DNA of 64,000 nucleotides from Eurosta solidaginis (taxonomy: Eukaryota; Arthropoda; Insecta; Diptera; Tephritidae): contig NC_090320.1 in the NCBI RefSeq assembly GCF_040869045.1, positions 247,566,978-247,630,977 on the forward strand, read 5' to 3'. The position numbers were made by a program, and so were the translations under genes. The notes under the pieces are model-generated. The model had not been told where the DNA came from. It saw only the letters and a program-made list of their open reading frames with translations, and did not search any database. Shown here one piece after another: positions 45,064 through 56,896 of this stretch (the first letter of the stretch is position 1; every line of letters begins with the position of its first letter).

Positions 45064-45279
45064 ATGGAGATATTTCTGCAGCCAGGATTTGTTCAAGGGC
45101 TTATATCCATTACCAAATGTAACTTAGATCCACAACGAGAAAAATCTCCAATGAAGCTAAGTACCGCCGACTTGAAGAAGATTGGGATGCCTATAGATAA
45201 ATCACCAAGAAAGCAGGCTCACGATATCGGTGCCGTGATCGAGAAATCATTTAATTACAACGAATATCCTCTTTATTAA
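45064..45279 (+). CDS. unrecognised 71-codon open frame
   Basis: ATG at 45064, stop at 45279. The Lys/Pro-rich middle (CNLDPQREKSPMKLSTADLK) looks protein-like. Nothing identifies a family. The flanks give no splice sites I trust. It lies beside LINE debris, so an ORF1 or gag scrap is possible. Confidence 0.25.
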   Translation: MEIFLQPGFVQGLISITKCNLDPQREKSPMKLSTADLKKIGMPIDKSPRKQAHDIGAVIEKSFNYNEYPLY

Positions 45280-45284
45280 AGATT

Positions 45285-45600
45285 ATGTTAGATTAGGTTA
45301 AACTGGCGGATCAATAAAAACGTCACATATGTAGATGTGTCCATAGCGTTACCAGAATTTGTTTGACAACCAAACTTAAAACCCAAATTAGGTACCAGGG
45401 CTTATGTTAAAAAGCAGCGCCGTCGTCTTGGCCAACATTAGAAGTTTTCTGTAACCTAGCTTAATGGCTGCTTCGAGATCTAGCAGCTCTGCCGCCTCTA
45501 GTAGCTGGTGCTTTGACTTCGCAAGCGCAGGATGCGAACACAAAACATGCTTCATCATTTCTTTCTGCACTTCCTACATCTGCTTCTAGTGACTTTAATA
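45285..45600 (-). mobile_element. LINE C-terminal scrap, same family as 50.3-51.1 kb
   Basis: Minus strand 45570-45388 encodes MMKHVLCSHPALAKSKHQLL and LDLEAAIKLGYRKLL, ending NISPGT. The copy at 50.7-50.95 kb has the same order. TTAACCTAATCTAAC (minus) is the 3' terminus near 45285. Confidence 0.7.
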
Positions 45601-47880
45601 ATTTTTGACGGAAGGCATCTTAATGGCACTCGCACGACATAGACTCAGTACTCTCTTAGGAACGCGTTCGGTGTGTAAAATGACTACCAGGTCAACGCCT
45701 CGAAGACTGGTGTACTCCTTAACGGGATGTTTTAGCGCTCTCAGTGTATTTATAACGAAAATAAAAGAAACATTAAGAACAAAAGAACTAGGTTAGTCAC
45801 ATACGTTTCCGACTGCAGGTCGTCGGCACATTGCCGCTTTCGAACGAAGGCGAAGGTGGGATGACCTAGAGGGCTCAATATAGACACATCAAAAAGAGTC
45901 GGGCTATTGTCTTAAATATTATCTTTATCGTCTCCATAACCACAATAATACCAGTACAATTCCTACTAACATTGCCATTCTTCTTAGAACCATCCATAAT
46001 GTGGATATGAACTGTGAGTGTTGTTCCAATTTCGCAAGGATCGGAAACTTACTAATTTACTGGCATCAAAGTCAAAGACAGAACTGAATTCAGTCTCAGT
46101 GAATTACAACTACACAAGTATGTAGGAAGAAGGCTCAGCAGAATCTTCAAAGCTTCTGTGGGTTTGGAAGAAAATACCTTTGTTCTGAGCTTTGTAAATG
46201 GTAGAATAGGCTGGATCTTGCTACTAGAATTTCAAAGACAGTTCAGTACAAAAATATGGTATTTCGTATTGTCTGATGATCCGATTTTGAGAGAATTCAT
46301 TTTGAGATTGCTTTCACATGAACAGTCTTCCACGAGTTCCGATGCGGTCTAAAGTAACTGGTATAGAGTTTGAAGATATTTGCTAAGTTGCCTTAAAACC
46401 ATGTCATTGGAGTAAACGATATTACGACTAACAGTTATTTATGTATGTATGTAAGGTGTTCATCTGCCTCTGTACGCATATCATATTATGGCTTCTCTAA
46501 ACATTAAACTGGATGCTGTTGTTTTACGAAGTCCATCAAGGGTATTTGCAGCTCTATTCTTCGGAAAGACGCAAAACAACAGCAAAAAATTAGTTAAAAT
46601 TATTAGATTTGTCCCTGTTCGGGGGTCAGCAGCCCCACATATCTGGCCCCTCCTCAACCCCCCCCCCCCCCCCACCATTCGACGTCCATCCAAGCACATA
46701 CACTTCTTAACATACCTGAATTTATTATTCACCCAGATTAAAATATAAAAGTATCAACGTTGGATTTAACTATCAAATAATTACTCACGCACTAACAATA
46801 AAGAATTTAAGCATAAAATCGGCCTGATTTTCATGCATTTTGTTTTCAAAATTTGTTTCTTTCATTTCAACTATGAATAGCCAGATGTACAAATAAGCAC
46901 ACAAAACACCACATATATACGTATATACATATATATATATTTTCTTCATTCATATTGTTTGGCTTCTATTTTCTCAGCTGTGCAGTTGTACGTCCACTTA
47001 AATTCCTTTCTTTTTTGATTTGTCCTAAATGCTTGCTTTACACCCCCTCCCTCTCTGTTTATTGTTTACTACTATGATTTACTTTTGCCAACTATTCGTA
47101 CAATTAAAATCCAAAAATTGATTCCTTCAATCGTTCATATCTGATTTCGTGCCATGAAAAGGCGTGTTAGTCCCAATATCCTTTATCAACATCATCATCA
47201 CCTTCAATCCATGAAAACATATTCGAACGTGAGCTATGACGGATGCAAAGGGGTGTGAATTGCTTTCCAATTAACACTTCAGCAGCGTTGCACTTGAATG
47301 CGTCAACCACTCAAGAATCTCGTTATGATGTCAGTTGCAAGCGTTTGATGTAGAATTCATGAAATCCACAAGCACTTTTTACATATATATGCATATGTGT
47401 GTATCTATGTAAATTGCACAACGCTAGAGGGTATCTCAGATAAAGATGTTTATCACGGGAATGCGCTTTTCGTTGTAGAGAGGCAGAGAATGAGTATATT
47501 ACGACATAAGCGACATATTAATTAAAATGGTTTGTTTAATTTGAGGTTAAGGGATGCCTTTCACAATCGGCGGCACAGGTCTTGAACGACACCAGTTCAC
47601 AATTAAATTAAGCATAAGTTTTTGATAATCATAGGCCGGGGTGGGCGTGAGCTTAGCACCTGCTAAGCGACCATATATGTATACGATAAGCGAGAGCACA
47701 ATGGCTACTTCGTCAAAATCAACGACAGCTCTTTAAGTTTGATTTCGATGGTCGTGCAGTGAGGAAGTGTCGCACGCGCGCTTAAAACGGAGTACCAAAG
47801 AATGCGTGTGACACGTTTTCACCGTTCAAGCATTTAAATCAAACAAAATAAATAATTGATTTTGCTTTCGTGCTCGCTAC
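45601..47880. other. 2.3 kb without recognised genes
   Basis: A 16-base C run at 46658-46673 and an adjacent 10-12 kb-style TATA/TACA stretch at 46910-46940 are the only landmarks. Short frames (46158, 46488) are not supported. Confidence 0.5.
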
Positions 47881-48611
47881 GCGTTCGTGTTTACTATAGC
47901 ATTCTCAATTTAGTAACCGTGTAAATGTAGTGGTGCCCACCGCTGATCATGGGTAAGGAGTTTAGAAGACACCCGAATGCTGGTCGTAAAAGGCGAGCAA
48001 TATAGGCTACGCAATCCAGAGTGTGGTAACTCGAAAGCGAGCAATTCGGGTACGTAAATCGCTTGCGCGACCCTTTCATGGTCGGAAATAACTGTATCGC
48101 TTAATACTTGTATACATGTCACATCTCCCTTCATAGGGATCGACCCCCTCTTGAGAGACTTACGGTACGCTGTGATTTAATCTCCCATGGTTGGTTTTTT
48201 CCCTACATGCGAGAGAGTTGACTTTTGGGGAAGTTGACAATAAAGCATACTTAACAAAGCTTGCGAATACTTCTCAGCTGAAGTTGGCAATAAAGCATTC
48301 TCTTCGGAGTAATGCGGTCTTCTTCGTTGGAACGTTGGCAATAAAGCTTTCCCTTGGTCCACTACCAAGAGTAAAATAGCCTCTTTACCTTTTCTAACCT
48401 AAGCATAAATTTTTCAAAGATCCTTCTACGTAAGGTCAAAGAAAAAGTTGATCACACTCCTAAATTGTGACCGCGAAGTATACTTGTTCTTGTTGTTCTT
48501 GCAGCAATAAAGACACTCTCCGACGATTTTGGGGAATGTTATCGATGTTGATGGTCCTTTGCCGGATGCTGGCATCGTGAGGGGACTCACGTATAAGCGG
48601 GAGCGTGTCAT
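47881..48611. repeat. unassigned repeat-like DNA with a 3-unit ~51-bp array
   Basis: CAATAAAGC recurs at about 48239, 48289 and 48341 with similar context. GTTGTTCTTGCAGCAATAAAG and GGGGAATGTTATCGATGTTG (48490-48560) resemble a widespread dipteran interspersed repeat I recall only from memory. Confidence 0.4.
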
Positions 48612-49137
48612 TATTCTGTATTACAAAATTCTGGGTGACAAAATTCTGTAAATTGCAAAAAAAGTCTGCTTGAACAAAATTCTGCTTTTTTAAAATTCTG
48701 CATGTTTAATTCTGGAAGTCAAAATTCCGGAATCATGACATGGCGTAGCCGGTGTTGGATCGGTTAAGGGTTATTTTTTTAAAGTGCGGCCGAAGGCCGC
48801 CTCCGCAGAAGGGTATACTACGCAGAAGGACATCACCGTGGTGGTAGCCACGGTTATACCACACACGCGGACTTGGCATGGCGTAGCCCAAGCTTATTTT
48901 TTATAAGCGCGGCCGAAGGCCGCCTATGCAGAAAGGTGTTCTACGCAGAATTACTGTGTATGGCGCACATTTTCAAAATAATTACATAACCTCTTTAACA
49001 TTGTTAACATTATATTTTAATACAGAATTTTGTAATACAGAATTTTGAAAGCAGAAGTTTAGAAAGCAGAATTTTAAAAAAGCAAAATTTTAAAAAGCAG
49101 AATTTTGTTTTTAGAATTTTGTACATACAGAATTTCG
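48612..49137. mobile_element. foldback element with inverted AAAATTCTG arrays and GC palindromes
   Basis: AAAATTCTG-type words occur ~6 times at 48612-48730. Their complement CAGAATTTT occurs ~7 times at 49020-49137. Between them are two units, each with ATGGCGTAGCC, the GC palindrome GCGGCCGAAGGCCGC (48787-48801 and about 48911-48925) and (C)TACGCAGAA. GC content jumps against AT-rich flanks. Confidence 0.7.
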
Positions 49138-49398
49138 ACACCAACCCTGTATAAGGTCATCTTACCTTGCTGCTGCTATGTGCATTCTTATCAGCAGGGA
49201 GACCTTGCTGCGCCAGTGTCGTCAGACAGAAATAAACCAGGAACAGGAGAATAATTAGAAATCCAACTGGAAAGTTTGATTCAATAAGAGTAATATTAGA
49301 ACTGAATATCGCCCTCGTTCGAAACAAGTCGTTAGGAAAAACCAATAGCTGTGGGAATGAAAAATTATGCGGCTCCACTTCTAAGACCCTTTGCTATA
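49138..49398. other. short unassigned interval
   Basis: A 73-codon minus-strand frame with a hydrophobic stretch is present. I do not trust it as a gene. Confidence 0.4.
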
Positions 49399-49400
49399 AA

Positions 49401-49530
49401 TTAAGTCAAGTTAACTCAAGCCAAGTCAAGTTAGTTCAAGTCGAGTGAACCCAAGTTGAGGCAGTTGAAGTCAAGTCAAATCAAGTCGAGTCCTATCAAG
49501 TCAAGTCAAATGAAGTCGAGTCAGTAAAGA
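49401..49530. repeat. imperfect (AAGTC)n microsatellite
   Basis: CAAGTCAAGTCAAGTT, TCAAGTCGAGT and similar words repeat with a 5-bp period. Confidence 0.85.
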
Positions 49531-49569
49531 AAGGGCAAGGAAAGGAAAGAAAGCTTTTTAATAGATGTG

Positions 49570-49985
49570 TTATTAAGGAGATATTTATCGATTTTTTATC
49601 GAAGTAGTATTAATTTGCTATCGATAATAAAGTTTGCCGATGAGTTATCGTTTTTTATCGAAGAATTATCGATTTATTATCGAAATATTTTCGATTTCTT
49701 ATAGAAAATGTATGACTTGCTATCAAAAAGTTATTGATATACTGCCAAAAAACGAATCGATTTATTATCGATTATTTATTGAAAGGTTATCGCAACGCTA
49801 TCAAAAATCAAATAAAATATATAGATTTGTTAACTTCCCAGTGTCTTATTGTAGTTTTCCAATTTGTTATCGGCGTGCTATCGATTTGTCAACGAAGGAC
49901 GACCCGTAGGTTTGTTATAAAACCGCTGCCGATAAAACTTCAATATAAAATCAATGACATAACCGTAATCCGATGATAATATAAA
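49570..49985. repeat. TATCGA-type degenerate satellite, forward
   Basis: TTATCGATTT, TATCGAA and CTATCAAA words recur every ~12-20 bp. A perfect TATCGATA lies at 49619-49626. The same satellite lies inverted at 53955-54600. Confidence 0.75.
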
Positions 49986-50309
49986 GAAATAAATAAGAAA
50001 CCGATTACGATAGCAAACAATAACTTTTCGGGATCGGTTGTTACCAATAAGGAGCCGACGTACTAATAATAAGTAGCGAATACCTGCCAAAATTTCGTTA
50101 TGCTATGGAACGGGAACTTGGTTTGATAATAATACCGAACTTTTGTAAGACCAAAAGCTATCAGCAACTATCGACTGACTTGTAGCTTAAAAGAATGCTA
50201 GGTTACATGTCCGTACTAAGCTCACATGCTGAGTTAGTGAATACAAAGCTGAAGTAAAATTTATGTCTTAGTACGCTGAGAGTTAAGCTGCAACCGTGTT
50301 AACTTTTAT
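49986..50309. other. unassigned interval
   Basis: Degenerate ends of the satellite and no coding signal. Confidence 0.4.
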
Positions 50310-51056
50310 ATTGACAATCAAGCAGCAATTAAGGCAATAATCTCGCATAGCATAGCATCTAAATGCGTGTTAGAGTGTAAGCAGTCCTTGGAGAGAATCG
50401 GGACAGGAAGAAGCATACCAGGCCATATAGGAATAGATGGGAATGAAAAAGCGGGTGAACTAGCTAAAAAGGGCGCATCCCTTGAAGCTTATTCCGTAGA
50501 TGTCCCAATTAGACTGGGTGAGATTAAGCGAAGGCGAGAGGTGCACATGATCGACCAATCAGGAAAGGCGTAGGTTCAAGAGCGCAGCTGTAAAGTGTCG
50601 AAGATTATGTGTAGGTCTTACAACCTTAGACTAAAAAAGTTGCTTCTATCATTAAAAAGAGAGGACTGTATACTCATGACGGGTATTCTGACTGGACACT
50701 GCCTTCTGGCGTCACATGCCTTTAAATTAGGCTTGGTCAGTGAAAGCAGATGTAGGAAGTGCGGGCTGGAGGAGGAAACGATCGAGCACGTTCTATGCTC
50801 GTGCCTTGCGCCTGCCAGGCTAAGACTCCAGCTATTAGGAGTGATACAGCTGTCAGATCTAGAAGCAGCAAGTGGCTAAAGTTCTAGGAAACTTCTAGTA
50901 TTTGCCAAGAGGACGGAGTTATTTTATAACATAGGTCCTGGTTTTTGATGGGGTTTTTCAGTTTGTTCGTTAAAACAAATTTCTGGTAAAACTACGGACT
51001 CATTCAGTCTATGTGAGGTCCTCATGGACCGGCCAGTTCATCCTAACCTAACCTAA
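50310..51056 (+). mobile_element. R1-like LINE remnant: RNase H and zinc-finger tail
   Basis: FYIDNQAAIKAI (50310-50345) and GHIGIDGNEKAGELAKKGAS (~50420-50480) mark RNase H. The tail (50595-50879) has CRKCGLEEETIEHVLCSC and continues past a stop as KLLVFAKRTELFYNIGPG. The 3' end is CATCCTAACCTAACCTAAC at ~51056. RT is absent and a stop follows at 50573. Confidence 0.75.
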
Positions 51057-52290
51057 CGCTGAGAGCATAAACATTTGTATAAGCCATCTTAATCAATCAA
51101 TTTATAAGCCAAGGTGATTCCACTACCATACACATTGCACCGTCATATAGTTCATCTAGTTTAAAGAAAAGTTTTATACAAGAAATCTTATTATAACCTT
51201 TAACTGTCCCACTTCCTCTTCATTTGCATCTACAAAAATTAATACCTACTACTACATTCATGCGCTCTACAAATTATTTAGCCTACGCTCAGTGTATTTA
51301 AATATATACACAGCATGTCCTGATTGTTTGAAGATCAATTTGTAACTTAATTGAAATCCTTTTAAAAGTAATGGGATCCTCCCGCTACTTATACACACAA
51401 AAACCAAACCCCTTTCATATGCCTTCTTAGCGTTTGCTTTGGCTAAGGTATTAGTTGAAAGAAGAAAAAAAAGTATTTAAACTAAGCTGCATACAAATTT
51501 TAATCTGTCGCTAGTCCTACATGCCATTTATGATCCTTTTAGGATCAACACGCTCACCTGCACACATACATATGTACATGTGATATTTGTTTCTGGATGT
51601 GCATTGTATGAGCTGTGGTTAGGAGTTAATGCCAAAAGCGAAATGGCAACTAAATACTATTTTGCTTGAGGGTCATATGCAAATACTAAATATGCATGTG
51701 TGTGTGCGTGTGTACGGGACTGCATCCCTTTGAGTCATGTCTCTTCCTCTGCATCCTAAGAATTAGTATTTGGAGCATTCTTAATACTTAAAAATACATT
51801 CGTTTTAAGAAATCACAGCATGACGTATTTGTTTTGCGATCAATTTATTAACTAATTGAAATCCTTCTTAATAATAATGGTAAACGCCCACCTTACCACA
51901 CAATTGATAACATTCAAGAAATAAAGAGAATATTCCTTTAAAAGCAGATAGTTCGTTTACAAGGTATTAGTCGGGGTCTAAGATGTGGTATCTTAAGTAG
52001 CGCACAGCTGGCTTACTTAAATGCGTACATACATACATACATACAAATATCTTATCTTTCTTTATAACCATTATAAATGTGGACGTTTGTGAGTAAGCGC
52101 GTATATCTCGACCACTTTAGTTTTCTACGGCTTATAAGCGCTTTGCGTTCATTAGATAAGTAGATGGGCTCCAAAATAAAATTCCAAAAGACCGCCCTTA
52201 GCTTATGTTGAGGATGCCTACAAGAAGTATTATGTTTTTAAACGGTTTGATTTAGCTTGACTTGACAGGGTGGACGGCCGGCCGCCACGA
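51057..52290. other. 1.2 kb without recognised genes
   Basis: A (CATA)n run at 52025-52045. A ~45-bp segment (GATCAATTTGTAACTTAATT near 51340) recurs in altered form near 51838. Confidence 0.5.
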
Positions 52291-52402
52291 ATTTTGTTAC
52301 TGAAATTTAAGTAACTTCCCGATAAGCTGCAAGCTTGAAACTTGGAATATAGTTTAGAACACGATGACAGTGCAATAATAAGAAAAAAGCCCGATAGGTG
52401 GC

Positions 52403-52660
52403 GCATGGATCGAAATATTTAAAAAAAATCGTATTTGTGGTCCACTTTGGTTCAAATTTGGAACACATAATACATACATGAATAGAAAGCGACCTATAAA
52501 AAAATAGCCGCTAGATGGCGTAAGGATCGAGATATTCAAAAAATTGTATTTGTGGTTCGATTTGGTCCATATTTGGAACACACAATACATACATGAATAG
52601 AAAGCGAACTATGATGTCCGATTTGGCTCATATTTGGAACAAATATTGCATACAGTCCAG
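52403..52660. repeat. ~117-bp tandem units with TAGATGGCG
   Basis: GGATCGAAATATT (52408) and GGATCGAGATATT (52525) start two units sharing TTTGGAACACA and ATACATACATGAATAGAAAG. A third, partial unit starts near 52613. Confidence 0.8.
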
Positions 52661-52829
52661 TAGAAGTGACATCAAAATATTTTGGAGTTCGAGGAGGGAC
52701 AAGCATATGTGCCACAGAGTCGAGTAAAGTCTTTGAAAGGATTATGAACTGAGGACTTAGATTGTAACAAATTGTCAGGAAAGAGTCCGTGTAATAATGA
52801 GTCACTAAATGAACTAAATAGAATGAGAA

Positions 52830-53951
52830 ATAAACCAATCCAATTACCATGTTTCATCCCTTTTTTCGTATTTGGTATAGAATTATGGCATTTTTTTCAT
52901 TTTTCGTAATTTTCGATATCGAAAAAGTGGGCGTGGTCATAGTCGGACCTCGGCCATTATTTATACCAATTCCAAATGAGTTCGGATAAGTACGTAAACT
53001 GAGTTTAGTAAAGATATATCGATTTTTGCTCAAGTTATTGTGTTATCCGCCGAGCGGAAGGACAGACGGTCGACTGTGTATAAAAACTGGGCGTGGCTTC
53101 AACCGAATTCGCCCTTTTTCACAGAAATAAGTTACCGTCCTAGAATCTAAGCCCCTACCGAATTTCACAAGGATTGTTAAATTTTTGTTCGACTTATGGC
53201 ATTAAAAGATCCTAGACAAATTAAATGAAAAAGGGCGGAGCCACGCCCATTTTAAATTTTTTTTTATTTTTGTATTTTGTTGCACCATATCAATACTGGA
53301 ATTGAAAATTTTCTTATATACTGTAAAGATATAAAATTTTTTGTTAAAATTTTACTTTAAAAATAATCTTTTTTAAAAGTGGGCGAGGTCGTTCTCCGAT
53401 TTTTCCAATTTTTAATAGGCATATATATAGTAATAGGAGTAACGTTCCTGCCAAATTTCATAATGATGTCTTCAACGTCTTCCACATTACAGCTTGCAAA
53501 ACTTTTAAATTACCTTCTTTTAAAAGTGGGCGGTGCCACGCCCACTGTCCAAAATTTTACTAATTTTCTAATCTGCGTCATATGTTGAACTCACCTACCA
53601 AGTTTCATCGCTTTATCCGTCTTTGGTAATGAATTATCGCACTTTTTCGGTTTTTCGAAATTTTCGATATCTAAAAAGGGGGCGTGGTTATAGTCCGATA
53701 TCGTCCATTTTAAATAGCAATCTGAGATGAGTGCTCAGGAACCTATATACCAAATTTCATCTAGATACCACAAAATTTACTCAAGTTATCGTGTTAACGG
53801 ACGGGCATGGCTCAATCAATTTTTTTTTCGATACAGATGATTTTGATATATGGAAGTCTATATCTATCTCGATTCCTTTATACCTGTACAACCAACCGTT
53901 ATCCAATCAAAGTTAATATACTCTGTGAGCTCTGCTCAACTGACTATAAAA
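52830..53951 (+). mobile_element. family A repeat, copy 8 (long form, 5' truncated)
   Basis: It starts inside the family (AAACCAATCCAATTACCATG) and ends CTCAACTGACTATAAAAA. GTGGGCGTGG stands beside TTTCGATATCGAAA (52908-52940). The tandem units are missing. Confidence 0.85.
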
Positions 53952-53954
53952 AAG

Positions 53955-54600
53955 AATCGAATTTTTTGATAGCAAATCGATAATTTTTCTATAACAAATC
54001 TATAACTTTTTGATAACAAATCAATACATTTTCTATAACAAATTTATAACTCTAACTTAATTGGCGCTTAACCGTTTAAACAATTATTGCCAGTCGCTTC
54101 TTCATTGGGTTAACTGACGTAAATTGCTCACGCAAACGCAATTCAAATCGTTTTCCACCTGGTCCTTTCAGCAGAGTGAAGGCCACCCTCTTCCTCTGCT
54201 TCCATCGGCGGATTCCGATAAAAATACTTTCTTGGCCGAAGCTTCACTCCCAGGGTTGCGTATCTGATGATTTCATGTACCATATAGCATCAATAACATA
54301 CCTATAACAAATTTGTAAAACTCCAAAAAGAACTACATATTTTTTGAAATAATATCGATAGCTTTTTTAATAAATTATGAATAAATTTTCGACAAAAAAT
54401 CGATAACTTTTTCATAACAAGTTGATAACTATTCGATCATTTTTTCATAATATATGAATAACTTTTTGATGAATACTCGATAAATTTTCGAGTACAAACC
54501 GATAACCTTTGTTATCGATAGCAAATTTATAACACCTCGATAACAAAGCGTATGTACACCGTTTATAACACACCGATAACAAACCGATAGCTCATCTACT
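53955..54600. repeat. TATCGA-type satellite, inverted, split by an RTE scrap
   Basis: GATAACAAATC, CTATAACAAAT and CGATAAC words recur. This is the complement of the array at 49570-49985. 54053-54270 is an RTE LINE insertion. Confidence 0.75.
54053..54270 (-). mobile_element. decayed RTE LINE 3' end
   Basis: Minus strand matches 160-360 of this window, including the end GTTTAAACGGTTAAGCGCC and CACCTGGTCC (complement). The frame is broken by frameshifts. Confidence 0.75.
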
Positions 54601-54770
54601 TTGACCTGCCCAAACTTTCGTTTTAATGGATTTAAAAATTTTAACACTCCCCTCTCCCTCCTTCTCCTACTACTAATCATACTAAAAATCACACTCCCAC
54701 TCTCACTTCCAAAACTCCATATAACTCTTTAACGATTTTCTGTACCATAAATAATTTTTTCCCACCGCCG

Positions 54771-56891
54771 CACAGTGTTTCGTGTAGAACAAGGTAGCTG
54801 GACCAAATTATTTTATGAGATTTTCCGTTTCATATGCAGTCATTTATTACAACTACGTCATTTTTTTCAGCCATATGTTCTTGTTTTTTTATTTTTTTCC
54901 AAAATTTTACTTCATATGCATACATTTGCTTATTTCTTATACAGTAACTCGTGTGAATAAGTGACATATATCCAAAAAAAATTTAAAGGACTTAAGAATA
55001 TTACTTTATTGTACTTAAACTGAATGGACTACAAATCTCAATACTCTTAAAAATTCTAAAAATTCGGAAAAAAGATTTAAATTTTTTATGAAAATTCGTC
55101 GAATTTTTCAAGCATTTTTTAAATATAATTTAGTTTTTGTTATAGATCGTGACAAATTTTCTTATGGGAAATTAGTTAAAATAAATTTGCGAAAGCGAAA
55201 ATTGTAAGAATTGTCCAAAAAGGGTGTCTACTTATTTATGTGAGTGACTGTACATATGTGCATACATATTTTGTATTTATTTGAGTATTTATCCTGGCAC
55301 TACAATTTTTACAAAATTATTTTATAGTACCAGTCATAAATAAAATGATGGATAAACCTTATGGCCTGCCTTCATGCTCCACTTCCGAGTCGTTTTGTAC
55401 CCATGAGTCGTCGACTTGCTATCTACGTAGTATGCTAAAGCTTCTACATTGCTCAAGCATCGTGCATCTGGCTAACATGTCATCTTTTCGCCGGATATTT
55501 GAGTGGTTTCCTGTGATATTTTTATAATGTTAGCAACATTTCTGTTGCCGAACATACGCGTTGATACTTCTGCCGCATAAAGTAACTCAACAGGACTTCT
55601 AGATTGCAAGAGGTCATCCACTCGACGCCGTTTGGTTTTTTCACTGCAGCTAACAAAGTCCTTCTCTCGTCTTCCGGGGCCGGGGTTATCTGAAAAAGTG
55701 GTTGGTTGGTCTGGTGGCAAGTTTGAATCCACCGTTATTGTAAATGTGAAGTCTGGACCCGAAAGCCACTCCGAGTTTTTATTCAAAAATCGCTCCTTAT
55801 GTCTTCCAGAAGTGATCCACTTTTGATCCAGCTTCGACGAATATGCCGATATTTGTAAGCTTAAACTTTAAATAAAAAAATAAAATAAAAATATCTGGTT
55901 TCCTTCGAATGTTGAACCCAAATGTCAAAAAACTCCGTTCTTGGTACGGTTATAACTAAACTGCTTTGTGTTGTTGATTTTCCGACAGGGTGAATAGGTG
56001 ATGATTGCTGTGCTGCCATCTTATGTGTCGTTGATCGTTCTGATTTGTTATTAGTTGTGCAGTATTTATATTACATTCAGGTATTGTCGTAGATGCTACC
56101 AAATGGGGTTGTTTTGTGTAGCGTTCCTGTGTGGTTATATCTGCATTAGGATTGCTTTGTATGTACCTGTTTTATGCCTTATTGACTGGTGCGGTAGGTT
56201 GTGGGAGGTCGCCTTTTTGCTTTTGGTGTGCTCTTGTTGACCTTGCGCGTTTATTTTTGTGTGTTTTATGGCTACGTGTTTGTTCCCTGTACCTGGGAAT
56301 TGGTTTTGCTGTTTGTAGATCAGCTTTAAAGGTTCAAATATCTCGTCGGGGCTGGTACGTACATACATCCTATTTTATATGTAGAGATAACTAAATCTAC
56401 AAAAAAAAAATTTAAAAATAGATGTGCAAAGAATTCGCAATGGTTTTTCATTCGACTATTAGGGAATACTTGCGACTATAACATATGTAAAATTTAGCCC
56501 GGATGTCCGCGGATGTATGTAACTTTTTTGTCCCTTTTCTTCTTAATAACGGAATGTTAAATATATTGAAAATACTCTAATTGCGAAAGAATTACTATTA
56601 AAAAATTTTGCTTACCTTCATGCTTAGAATCCATAAAAAAAATTATATAAAAGTGTTCACTTAAAAGAAATATGAAGCTCAATATTCAACAAGAATTTTG
56701 CAAATTAATCAATGCTTTTTACGGCCACTCCTGCCTTCTTACTTCAATTACTCAATATATATGAGCAAAAATATCAAAAAAAAAAGACAAATCCCGTTAT
56801 TTTGTTTGTTTTCTTTCATTTCTGATTACACTTTTCTTGGAATAAGAACTTTGTTTTTGTCCAGCTAGCTTGTTCTACACGAAACACTGTG
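54771..56891 (-). mobile_element. Transib DNA transposon remnant with RSS-like TIRs
   Basis: Both ends are CACAGTG (54771-54777 and inverted 56885-56891), with ~32 bp of TIR (TTTCGTGTAGAACAAG). The 5-bp duplication CGCCG lies at 54766-54770 and 56892-56896. Transib elements are known for CAC-starting ends, GC-rich CGNCG-like 5-bp targets and kinship to RAG1. On the right end the heptamer is followed by 24 bp and then ACAAAAACA. The interior holds only the 5' part of a transposase gene, so the element is non-autonomous. Confidence 0.85.
55345..55870 (-). pseudogene. Transib transposase N-terminal remnant
   Basis: The minus-strand frame is open from ~55870 to a stop near 55472. It reads through KWITSGRHKERFLNKNSEWL, GRREKDFVSCSEKTKRRRVD and SPVELLYAAEVS. 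After the stop the same frame continues with ALAYYVDSKSTTHGYKTTRK and KVYPSFYL. The pattern (SERTKRRR-like, ELL.AAE) fits, from memory, the N-terminal region of Transib transposases, relatives of RAG1. The catalytic core and zinc-binding C-terminus are missing by deletion. Orientation agrees with the element. Confidence 0.65.
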
Positions 56892-56896
56892 CGCCG

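Noticed and set aside
46488..46748. Frames across a C run on both strands
   Set aside because: They depend on a 16-base homopolymer and have no recognisable protein.
47894..48134. Two overlapping minus-strand frames of 61 and 74 codons
   Set aside because: Both registers are open, neither has recognisable content, and the DNA looks repeat-derived.
51035..51056. CCTAACCTAAC as telomeric repeat
   Set aside because: The same words end other R1-like LINEs (19060-19075, 45285). They are element 3' termini, and dipterans in general lack such telomeric repeats.
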